From Rickettsiales bacterium (GTDB lineage: Bacteria > Pseudomonadota > Alphaproteobacteria > Rickettsiales > UBA1997), in assembly GCA_947441695.1 (NCBI GenBank), contig CANEUK010000087.1:1-6331 (forward strand): a stretch of 6,331 nucleotides of DNA, given 5' to 3'. Positions 1 to 5,928 of the stretch are shown in pieces (the stretch's first letter is position 1; each line of letters opens with the position of its first letter). The notes below the pieces were generated by a model, which searched no databases, was not told where the DNA came from, and saw only the letters and a program-made list of their open reading frames with translations. Both the position numbers and the translations under genes were made by a program.

Positions 1-1304
1 GCCGTGGAGCAAACAGTTGAACTTGGAGTTGGGCTTAACGCGCCATTTGAGCAAGTGTAGCTTTGTTTGGTGGTTCCACCAGCATATCCAGAAGCGCCGC
101 AGGTTAAGGTTCTAGATTCTCCATCGGCAATTGTGGATGGGCTAGAAACGCCAGCAATGGTTGGAACTGGACAAGTTTGTTTACATCCTTTTTCGGTGAT
201 AACTCCGTCGGTGCAACTGGCGACTGAATTGCCAGTGAGTTTGACTGACCATTTTTTGGAAAGGTAATCTTCAACTGCTTTTTTTTCGTCGGTTTTTAGG
301 CTGCGGGTAAAAGCAATTACTTCGCCAATTTCTCCGCTATAGCCTTTTCCAATACTTAAAAGATTAACATTGGTTAAAGGAGCTAGATTGGTAGAGTTTT
401 CGCCAGAAAGCGTGCCGTTAATATAGGTTTTGCTGCCTGAATTGGTGTCAAATTTAAAGGTGAAAATTATGGGTTTGTCGCTGTAGTTGGCGTAAGAATC
501 AACACTGGCGGTGGAAGCGTTGGTTAGGGTGGTTCCCGATTGCGAGTGAATCACGCTGGCGTCAGAATTATATCCAAGCAACAAGCTTTGATTGTTTGAG
601 TTATTGGCAGAATCGCCCAAGAAATAATTGTTAGAATTGGCGCTTTGTCTTTTTTCGACGATAAAAATGGTGTAATTGGTGTTGTTTAAAAAGCTGCCAT
701 CAACGTTGAAATAGCCAGCATTTGGGGTGGTAGAACCAGCATTATTACCAGCAAACTTAATGGCGTGAATATGGTTGATGGTGTTGGAATATTTAGGAGA
801 ATTGCCGCTTATATCTACTTTGGAGGCGTTGTTTTTAACGGTGCTTGAATTTTTGATGTCGTTCCAAGAACTTAGGGAAGATTTATCTTCGTTTTCGGTG
901 GCAACAAAGCTTTTTTCTAAACTGCTTTCAAGCCACAAAGCGTTTTCGGTAATTCCATTTACCGGAGAACTTTCGGTTAAAGATTGAGCGGTGGTTATTC
1001 GAGAATTTTTAATCACAGCATTAGCCACCACCAAACCAGTAATTACAATTCCAATGATCAAAATCACCACCGCCAACTCAATTAGCGAAAAAGCGTAAGA
1101 CTTTTTGGGCGTGGTTGGGGTTTTGAGTTGGGTTTTGAGTGAGTTAATTGAGTTTGTTTTGGCGGTTTTGGGTGAATTTGTTAAGGTTTTTTGAAAGATT
1201 ATTTTAGCAGTTTTGAGTGGGGTTTTGATTGTGGTTTTTAATGTGGTTTTACAAAACATTTTTGACGGAGTTTTTAACAAGCTAATTTTAAAGTTTTTTA
1301 GCAT
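1..1304 (-). CDS. Type IV pilin-like prepilin with LamG-like domain and Cys-rich C-terminal part (cut by left window edge)
   Basis: The frame is open from an ATG at 1304 to the left edge, giving 434 complete codons and no stop. Residues 1-71 form a very long, Lys/Thr-rich leader. It is followed by a class III prepilin motif, A71 then FSLIE, with the conserved Glu at mature position +5, and a hydrophobic segment at about 77-98 (AVVILIIGIVITGLVV). A prepilin peptidase would be expected to cut after A71, leaving the protein membrane-anchored or assembled in a pilus or pseudopilus. Residues from about 121 to 352 look like a concanavalin/LamG-like fold ending in the typical GEIGEVIAFTRSL and a YLSKKW tail, which suggests surface binding. 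Beyond that comes a Cys-rich stretch (C364, C374, C378, C402, C418, C432) resembling small disulfide-bonded extracellular modules. The only later Met that could start it is M16, so the leader stays at least 55 residues long. No Shine-Dalgarno precedes the ATG. Adhesion is inferred; the ligand is unknown. Confidence 0.85.
   Translation of the reverse strand, partial: MLKNFKISLLKTPSKMFCKTTLKTTIKTPLKTAKIIFQKTLTNSPKTAKTNSINSLKTQLKTPTTPKKSYAFSLIELAVVILIIGIVITGLVVANAVIKNSRITTAQSLTESSPVNGITENALWLESSLEKSFVATENEDKSSLSSWNDIKNSSTVKNNASKVDISGNSPKYSNTINHIHAIKFAGNNAGSTTPNAGYFNVDGSFLNNTNYTIFIVEKRQSANSNNYFLGDSANNSNNQSLLLGYNSDASVIHSQSGTTLTNASTASVDSYANYSDKPIIFTFKFDTNSGSKTYINGTLSGENSTNLAPLTNVNLLSIGKGYSGEIGEVIAFTRSLKTDEKKAVEDYLSKKWSVKLTGNSVASCTDGVITEKGCKQTCPVPTIAGVSSPSTIADGESRTLTCGASGYAGGTTKQSYTCSNGALSPTPSSTVCST
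1117..1254 (-). repeat. Degenerate 12-bp tandem repeat encoding [L/I/C]-K-T-x units in the prepilin leader
   Basis: On the plus strand four 12-mers stand back to back at 1207-1254, each with the core GTTTT and a G-rich 5' half (for example GGGGTTTTGATT at 1219-1230). Two more sit at 1117-1140 (GGGGTTTTGAGT then TGGGTTTTGAGT), and a diverged copy is at 1162-1173. All are offset from each other by multiples of three. On the coding strand the unit is four codons, x-AAA-ACC-x, giving CKTT, LKTT, IKTP, LKTA at residues 18-33 and LKTQ, LKTP at 56-63. The repeat is therefore visible in both DNA and protein, and a change in copy number would keep the reading frame. Confidence 0.65.
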
Positions 1305-1372
1305 TTTTTAAAAAAGATTTTTAGGTTGGTTGAAAATTAAATTCGTAGTAAATTTCACCTTTTTTAAAGGTT

Positions 1373-2746
1373 TTAAGTTATGTCAATCAAGCAAAATTTC
1401 CAATTTTTTAACTCGTTTAAAGCTCTGACGCTATAAGCTAATTTGCGGTCGGTTTTTTTGGTTTTTTCTTCTAAATTTTCAAACAAACCAAAATTTACGT
1501 TCATTGGCTGAAAGTCGCAACCTTCATGCCCCAAAGTAATATGATTTAAAAGCGCACCAATTGCCGTTTTAGAGTTTGGTGGATTAATAGTTTTGTTCGC
1601 AAGTTCAGCCGCAACAAAAATGCCAACAAGTAAACCCATTGACGCCGATTCTACATAGCCTTCAACGCCCGTAATTTGACCCGTAAATGAAATATTGGTT
1701 GATTTTTTGAAGCGCAAAAATTGATCAAGCAGCATTGGCGAATTAATAAAAGTATTGCGGTGAATGCCGCCAAATCTTGCAAATTCGGCGTTTTCAAGCC
1801 CCGGAATTTTTCTAAAAACGCGTTGTTGGTCGCCATATTTCATTTTGGTTTGAAAACCAACCATGTTGTAAAGCGTTCCAAGTTTGTTGTCTTGGCGAAG
1901 TTGAATTATGGCGTGACATTTTCCGGGACGGTTTTTAAAAAATTTTTCGTCTTCGTTTTGCGGCGCCGCAAAATGCGGATTGGTCAATCCAACTGGTTTC
2001 ATTGGCCCAAAACGCAAAGTTTCGCCGCCACGCGCCGCCATTACTTCAATTGGCAAACATCCGTCAAAATATGGAGTGTCTTTTTCCCATTCTTTAAACT
2101 CGGTTTTTTCGGCCGCCAGCAAGTCTTCGACAAATTCTAAATATTGCTCGCGATTAAGCGGGCAGTTGATGTAATCGTTTCCTTCTCCTTTGTCGTAGCG
2201 CGATTGAAACCACGCTTTAGAAAAATCAATTGAGTCTTTGTAAATGATGGGCGCAATGGCGTCAAAAAATGCTAAATGTTCGCAGCCGCTATTTTTTAAA
2301 ATTGATTGGCTAAGGTCGTTGGACGTGAGTGGGCCAGTTGCAATAATCCATTTTTCGTTTGAGTTTGTTGGTAATTCGCAAATTTCGTGGCGGCTAATTT
2401 TTACTTTGTTGGTTTTAAGAAGCTGATTTTCGATAAATTTAGAAAAACCCTCGCGATCAACTGCCAAAGCCGAACCAGCCGGAATTTTATTGGCATCGGC
2501 CGAACGCATAATCAAAGAATCAAGCAAACGCATTTCGTGATGTAGCAAACCAATTGCGGTTGTGGCGTCGTCGGATCTAAGCGAATTAGAACAAACTAAT
2601 TCGGCAAAATGATCGGTTCGATGGGCAAAAGTTTTGCGTGTTTCGTTGCGCATTTCAAAAAGTTCTACTTCAAAACCGCGCGAAGCCAATTGCCAAGCTG
2701 CTTCCGAGCCTGCAAGACCCGCGCCGATTACATTAACTTTTTTCAT
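1373..2746 (-). CDS. trmFO: Methylenetetrahydrofolate--tRNA-(uracil-5-)-methyltransferase TrmFO
   Basis: A cytoplasmic flavoenzyme that makes 5-methyluridine at position 54 of the tRNA T-loop, using methylenetetrahydrofolate as carbon donor and reduced FAD. The 457 residues match the usual family length. An N-terminal dinucleotide-binding motif, GAGLAG at 8-13, binds FAD. The LVCSNSLRSDD block carries C52 and the FDGCLPIE block carries C230; these correspond to the two cysteines studied in Bacillus and Thermus TrmFO. Further family blocks are GGETLRFGPMKPVGL (240-254), YNMVGFQTKMKYGDQQ (293-308), RFGGIHRNTFINSP (324-337) and FTGQITGVEGYVESASMG (354-371). The gene follows a terminator and precedes the prepilin gene by 68 bases. 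The leader just upstream of the ATG is A/T only, with no Shine-Dalgarno. The gene appears intact. TrmFO occurs in many alphaproteobacteria and Gram-positives, unlike the SAM-dependent TrmA of enterics. Confidence 0.97.
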   Translation of the reverse strand: MKKVNVIGAGLAGSEAAWQLASRGFEVELFEMRNETRKTFAHRTDHFAELVCSNSLRSDDATTAIGLLHHEMRLLDSLIMRSADANKIPAGSALAVDREGFSKFIENQLLKTNKVKISRHEICELPTNSNEKWIIATGPLTSNDLSQSILKNSGCEHLAFFDAIAPIIYKDSIDFSKAWFQSRYDKGEGNDYINCPLNREQYLEFVEDLLAAEKTEFKEWEKDTPYFDGCLPIEVMAARGGETLRFGPMKPVGLTNPHFAAPQNEDEKFFKNRPGKCHAIIQLRQDNKLGTLYNMVGFQTKMKYGDQQRVFRKIPGLENAEFARFGGIHRNTFINSPMLLDQFLRFKKSTNISFTGQITGVEGYVESASMGLLVGIFVAAELANKTINPPNSKTAIGALLNHITLGHEGCDFQPMNVNFGLFENLEEKTKKTDRKLAYSVRALNELKNWKFCLIDIT

Positions 2747-2763
2747 TTAAACTTTTTAAAAAA

Positions 2764-2769
2764 ATTTTA
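2764..2769 (-). promoter_or_regulatory. Possible -10 element for trmFO
   Basis: TAAAAT on the minus strand matches TATAAT at five of six positions and lies directly after the terminator T-run. It would start a transcript with a leader of only about 10 bases before the trmFO ATG. I see no convincing -35 at the right distance, and A/T-rich sequence gives such matches by chance, so this is a weak candidate. It is listed because trmFO otherwise depends on readthrough of a strong terminator. Confidence 0.2.
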
Positions 2770-2774
2770 GACAC

Positions 2775-2813
2775 AAAAAAACCGACGACTCCATAATTTG
2801 GAACCGTCGGTTT
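2775..2813 (-). terminator. Intrinsic terminator after the lipoprotein pair
   Basis: On the minus strand, the arm at 2813-2800 (AAACCGACGGTTCC) pairs with the arm at 2792-2779 (GGAGTCGTCGGTTT). This makes a 14-bp stem with two G-U wobbles and a 7-base loop (AAATTAT). The stem runs into seven Ts (2781-2775). It starts 18 bases past the stop of the second lipoprotein gene, where an intrinsic terminator belongs. The plus-strand reading has no comparable T-run, so it should act mainly on minus-strand transcripts. Confidence 0.92.
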
Positions 2814-2831
2814 GAAATCAGAAGACTAGAA

Positions 2832-3146
2832 TTATTCGCCTCTTACAACTGTACATGCTTTACCGTATAAGCCTAAAATGTTGAAATATTCAGTATCAGC
2901 TGAAGAAATTTTGGTGATGTAGCCATTTCTTTTTGCTGATTCGATTGAAGCGTCTCCAGAAGCAACTATTGCTAACACTCTTGTAGAACAAGCTCTTCCT
3001 ATCTTATTTGGCTTAGAAACAGAGTTATCAAAAGAAATTGCGTCAACCGTATCAGTATAAAGAAGACCAGGCCCTGATTTATTAAGTGTGTAACCACATG
3101 AGGCAAGCATTAAAGTAGCTGCCGTGAGTACAAGAATTTTTTTCAT
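2832..3146 (-). CDS. TRL-like family lipoprotein, second tandem copy
   Basis: A 104-residue predicted lipoprotein. The signal peptide (MKK, then a hydrophobic stretch) ends in a lipobox LASC with the lipidated Cys at 17, followed by Gly-Tyr. The lack of Asp at +2 predicts outer-membrane sorting if a Lol system is present. The mature part has the pattern I recognise from the TRL-like family of small lipoproteins of unknown function: GRACS near 51, then GDASIESAKRNGYITKI (64-80) and a C-terminal CTVVRGE. C53 and C98 are shared with the neighbouring copy and could form a disulfide. Over the last 55 residues the two copies align without gaps with 28 identities. It lies 56 bases after its paralogue, probably in one transcript, and is followed by a strong terminator. 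No Shine-Dalgarno is seen before the ATG. The family name comes from recalled motifs; the molecular function is unknown. Confidence 0.85.
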   Translation of the reverse strand: MKKILVLTAATLMLASCGYTLNKSGPGLLYTDTVDAISFDNSVSKPNKIGRACSTRVLAIVASGDASIESAKRNGYITKISSADTEYFNILGLYGKACTVVRGE

Positions 3147-3202
3147 ATTTTTTAATTAATTAGTTTTTTGAAATAAAAATGATCAATCCCGAAATTTATG
3201 AA

Positions 3203-3520
3203 TTATTCGCCTCTAACTATTGTGCATCCGATTTGAAAAAAATAACCCAGACTAAAATAACTCGTATCAACAAAAGCAATTTTTGTAATATCGCCACTTC
3301 TTTTTGCAGCTTCAACAGAAGAGTCTCCACCAGCGTAAAGGTATAAAAGGTTTACTGAACAAGCTTTACCCTCTTTTCTGGTCTCTACAGAGTTATTCAC
3401 GGTGCTTGGTATAGTGTCGTTCCATGATGTAATTAGTGCAGCAGAAACGCCGCTTTGAGTTCTAGCTCCGCAGGAGCCGAGCAACAATGACAAAGAAAGA
3501 ATTGCTATTAATTTTTTCAT
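3203..3520 (-). CDS. TRL-like family lipoprotein, first tandem copy
   Basis: A 105-residue predicted lipoprotein, paralogous to the gene just downstream. The signal peptide (MKKLIAILSLSLLLGSC) has lipobox LGSC with the lipidated Cys at 17 and Gly-Ala after it, again predicting the outer membrane. TRL-like motifs are GKACS at 51-55, GDSSVEAAKRSGDITKI at 65-81 and the terminal CTIVRGE. C54 and C99 match C53 and C98 of the other copy. The N-terminal halves of the mature proteins (about residues 18-50) differ much more than the C-terminal halves, so the conserved core is the second half. The gene lies 121 bases after dnaA with no clear terminator between, so it could be expressed by readthrough or from a weak promoter near 3586-3614. 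The sequence before the ATG is A-rich without a Shine-Dalgarno. Lgt, encoded at the right edge of this window, would perform the first lipidation step. Confidence 0.85.
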   Translation of the reverse strand: MKKLIAILSLSLLLGSCGARTQSGVSAALITSWNDTIPSTVNNSVETRKEGKACSVNLLYLYAGGDSSVEAAKRSGDITKIAFVDTSYFSLGYFFQIGCTIVRGE

Positions 3521-3585
3521 AATTTTTGTTTTGGTTTAATAGATTAATAAGTGGTGACCAGATTTTTGATAAAGGGTCGCGAAAC

Positions 3586-3614
3586 ACTAGATTTTTGGCG
3601 GCAAAAGAAATCAA
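3586..3614 (-). promoter_or_regulatory. Weak candidate promoter for the lipoprotein pair
   Basis: On the minus strand TTGATT (3614-3609) and TCTAGT (3591-3586) are 17 bases apart. Each matches the sigma-70 consensus at four of six positions. The predicted leader would be nearly 60 bases. The match is poor, and the pair could instead be co-transcribed with dnaA. Confidence 0.22.
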
Positions 3615-3641
3615 GAAATTTGTTGTTTTGACAAAAAATTT

Positions 3642-5063
3642 TTAAAGCAGTTTTTCTTCTAAGATTTTTATTTCTTGTAAAATTTTTTGATCAGATTCGA
3701 TCATTTTGCTTATCAATTTAACCGAGTGAATTACGGTGGCGTGATTTTTACCGCCAAATTCTTTGCCAATTTTTGGCAAACTGTCTGAAGTAAGTTTTTT
3801 TGTTAGATACATAGCAATTTGGCGCGCTCTGGCAATTGGTCTAGAACGATTTGCAGAAGATAAATCAGAGATTTTTAGACCATAAAAGTTGGCAACTACT
3901 TTTTGAATTTTTTCGGTATTTGGTGCCTGCGAATTAGAGGTTTGAATGTAGCTTGCTAAAATAGTTTTGGCATTTTCTAGGGTAACTTCTTCTTCGAGCA
4001 AAACTTTTTGAGCAATTATTTTTTTTAGCGCACCTTCTAAATCGCGCACAGAACTGGTAACTTTTTCGGCAATAAAACTAATAATTTTTTCGCAGATTTC
4101 GTAATCCATCATTGCCGCTTTGGCTTTTAGAATTGCCACGCGATCGGGATAATCTGGGTTTTTAAAATTTACAATCATGCCTCCAGAAATTCGAGATTTT
4201 AGCTTTTCGTCGATATTTTCTAGTTGCGACGGGCAACGATCACACACCAAAACAACCTGCTTATTATCCTCAACCAGCGAGTTAAAACAATGCATAAACT
4301 CTTGTTGGGTGCTTTCTTTTCCAGCAATAAATTGCACGTCATCAACAATCAAAACATCAATTGAGCGCATTTTTTCTTTGAAAGTCATGGCGTCGTTATT
4401 GCGAATTGATTGCACAAAGTGATACATGAATTTTTCAGCCGACAAATAAACAACTTTTTTAGAAGCATCAAATTCCTTAATTTGCCAAGCAATTGCTTGC
4501 GCCAAATGGGTTTTTCCCATGCCAACATTTCCGTGGATAAAAAGAGGGATTTTGTCATCAAATAAGTTTATTTGAGCATCAATTCCAGCGGCAATTTTAG
4601 CCATCGAAGTTGCTAATTTATTATATTTAACGCTGACAAAGTTTTTGAAGGTAAAGCGAGAATTTAATTCGGTTCCAAAGGCAAAAATATTGTTATTTTT
4701 TGAGATACTGACAACTTTTTTAGAGGCGTTATTTGTTGTTTCGCTGGCAATTTCTTTGGCAATAAAAATTACGCTAACTTTTTTTAGCTTTGGCTGTAAT
4801 TCTTGAGCTAAAAATTTGAGGTTTTTTTGACTTGATTTTACTTCGAGAAACTCGCGAATAATCCAATCGCGAACAAATTTTGAGGAAACGCAAAAAATAA
4901 CTTCGCTTTCGCAAATACTGAAAATTTCTAAGCCAGCAAACCATTTTTTAAAGCTTTCTTCGCCAAATCTTTCTTGGCAAAGGTTTAGAAAGTTTGATAA
5001 AAAATCTTTGTTTTTAAGAGAATTTTCTTGGAGTGATTCTGTGTTTTGTGTTTTTTTTAACAT
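3642..5063 (-). CDS. dnaA: Chromosomal replication initiator protein DnaA
   Basis: The AAA+ ATPase that binds origin DnaA boxes, oligomerises with ATP and opens the duplex for helicase loading. I take the ATG at 5063, giving 473 residues, near the usual length; the frame stays open to a TTG at 5105 that would add 14 residues but overlap the rhodanese gene. Domain I (helicase/partner contact) is at about 22-100, followed by a short poorly conserved linker. In domain III the Walker A GNVGMGKTH is at 178-186, Walker B VLIVDDVQF at 237-245, sensor I VCDR at 273-276, the arginine finger in SRIS at R291, and sensor II VRDLEGAL from 339. Domain IV carries the signature RSRPIARARQIAMYL and the DNA-recognition segment GGKNHATVIH (437-446). 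There the usual Asp-His-Thr reads Asn440-His441-Ala442. The gene begins 5 bases after the rhodanese stop, so the two are surely co-transcribed. No Shine-Dalgarno is visible, and a run of eight As follows the start. Confidence 0.97.
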   Translation of the reverse strand: MLKKTQNTESLQENSLKNKDFLSNFLNLCQERFGEESFKKWFAGLEIFSICESEVIFCVSSKFVRDWIIREFLEVKSSQKNLKFLAQELQPKLKKVSVIFIAKEIASETTNNASKKVVSISKNNNIFAFGTELNSRFTFKNFVSVKYNKLATSMAKIAAGIDAQINLFDDKIPLFIHGNVGMGKTHLAQAIAWQIKEFDASKKVVYLSAEKFMYHFVQSIRNNDAMTFKEKMRSIDVLIVDDVQFIAGKESTQQEFMHCFNSLVEDNKQVVLVCDRCPSQLENIDEKLKSRISGGMIVNFKNPDYPDRVAILKAKAAMMDYEICEKIISFIAEKVTSSVRDLEGALKKIIAQKVLLEEEVTLENAKTILASYIQTSNSQAPNTEKIQKVVANFYGLKISDLSSANRSRPIARARQIAMYLTKKLTSDSLPKIGKEFGGKNHATVIHSVKLISKMIESDQKILQEIKILEEKLL

Positions 5064-5068
5064 ATTTA

Positions 5069-5533
5069 CTAAGACTGTATCCACTTGAGATTGCTTGCTT
5101 TCCAACCGTTTATTTTTCCGCGTTGATTTTCGCTATTTAGTTCGCCTTCAAATCCAAAAGCTAAATTGTAGCAATTTTGATATCCTAAATTTAACGAATA
5201 ATTTGCGGCTTGGTTTGATCTTGAGCCGCTGCGACAGATAAAAATGATTTTACACTCAATCAAATTCAGACTTGGTTTGAAGTTGGGTAATTTTGAATTG
5301 ACTTGCGACATTGCCATTATTGATTCTTTTAACTTTTCCCCAAAATCGGCGTTCAAATTCATGTGAGGCAAAGTTTGCCAAGGCAAAAATATTAAACGGT
5401 TATTAATTGAATTTGGCTCGACAAATCCAACAAAATTAACCTCTTCTGGCGTTCTTACGTCGACCAAAAACGAGTTATTGTCTTTTTTTAAAAGCTCAAA
5501 AGCATCATTTGCGTAAATTTGAACAACTGGCAT
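5069..5533 (-). CDS. Single-domain rhodanese-like sulfurtransferase
   Basis: A 154-residue cytoplasmic protein with one rhodanese domain, expected to carry a persulfide on an active-site cysteine and pass sulfur to a thiophilic acceptor. The N-terminal rhodanese motif FLVDVRTPEE is at 22-31. The active loop CRSGSRS is at 100-106, with catalytic C100 and the loop Arg at 105, so it looks active. The tail reads GFEGELNSENQRG then NGWK and LKW, a pattern I associate with alphaproteobacterial rhodaneses; the usual Asp-Pro-rich variants differ only slightly. An insert between the two motifs (about 40-90) makes it longer than GlpE-type proteins. There is no signal peptide. The start is supported by an in-frame TAA two codons upstream. 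It lies just ahead of dnaA and is probably the first gene of that unit. The specific acceptor cannot be told; links to tRNA thiolation or redox control would be guesses. Confidence 0.92.
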   Translation of the reverse strand: MPVVQIYANDAFELLKKDNNSFLVDVRTPEEVNFVGFVEPNSINNRLIFLPWQTLPHMNLNADFGEKLKESIMAMSQVNSKLPNFKPSLNLIECKIIFICRSGSRSNQAANYSLNLGYQNCYNLAFGFEGELNSENQRGKINGWKASNLKWIQS

Positions 5534-5928
5534 TTTTTAAAATCTTAATTTTTGTCCGCATATTCAATTGAAATATGGGCGGTTTTTTTCACAAAAGGTG
5601 CAGCTTGGATTGTGTCACAAAGTTTTATCCAAAGATGGAAAAAAGCTATTTCTTAACAAAGAGCAAAAATCTCTTAATTTTGGTTTGTTGGTAAATTTTC
5701 TTGGTAATTTTTACAGCGAGATTGAGGCGCATTTTTTGGCAAAATCTTAGCTAGTAAAGTCATTTATTTTTGCTTTTGGAAAATAAATTTCTTGACATTG
5801 CGCGGAGCTAAAAATTTCTAAATGGCAGAAATTAAAAATGTTTTTAAGGCAGTAAAATCAAGGCTTTGCAAGATAATTTTTTTGCGACATCTAGGCAAAT
5901 AATAGTCTAATTCTTGGCAAGGTTTTTT
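5534..5928. other. 395-base intergenic region upstream of rhodanese-dnaA
   Basis: No convincing gene. The plus strand has a frame open from 5541 to a TAG at 5748-5750 with only a TTG start (5568). Its product is Lys-rich with no recognisable domain, although CPHIQLKYGRFF at its beginning and a later CHKVLSKDGKK look protein-like and could be a decayed gene. TTATCCAAA at 5625-5633 matches the DnaA box TTATCCACA at eight of nine positions. The rest is A/T-rich. The region must hold the rhodanese-dnaA promoter unless transcription reads through from lgt, but I cannot pick a convincing -35/-10 pair. No clear lgt terminator is seen either. Confidence 0.5.

Noticed and set aside
67..987. Plus-strand frames at 67-267 and 775-987
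   Set aside because: They are antisense to the prepilin-LamG gene, which has clear domain signals in its own frame; their products look like nothing known.
1357..1371. Small inverted repeat ACCTTT-TTT-AAAGGT between trmFO and the prepilin gene
   Set aside because: The stem is only six A/T-rich pairs with a 3-base loop and has no T-run on the minus strand, so it cannot be called a terminator.
1721..2140. 139-codon plus-strand open frame inside trmFO
   Set aside because: It is antisense to well-conserved TrmFO blocks, has no recognisable domain, and is explained by codon bias of the opposite strand.
4177..4422. 81-codon plus-strand frame
   Set aside because: It is antisense to the DnaA Walker B and sensor region and has no independent support.
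4532..4540. CGTGGATAA, eight of nine to an inverted DnaA box
   Set aside because: It lies within codons for the conserved strand before Walker A of dnaA and stands alone, so the protein sequence explains it.
1373..5533. Idea that rhodanese and TrmFO form one tRNA-modification system
   Set aside because: They are separated by dnaA, two lipoproteins and a strong terminator, and TrmFO needs no sulfur donor; nothing in the sequence links them.
5822..5902. 26-residue Lys/Arg-rich mini-ORF on the plus strand, preceded by TTGACA at 5792-5797
   Set aside because: The -10 side is poor (best TCTAAA at 19 bases spacing), there is no ribosome binding site and no family resemblance; chance in A/T-rich sequence is the better explanation.
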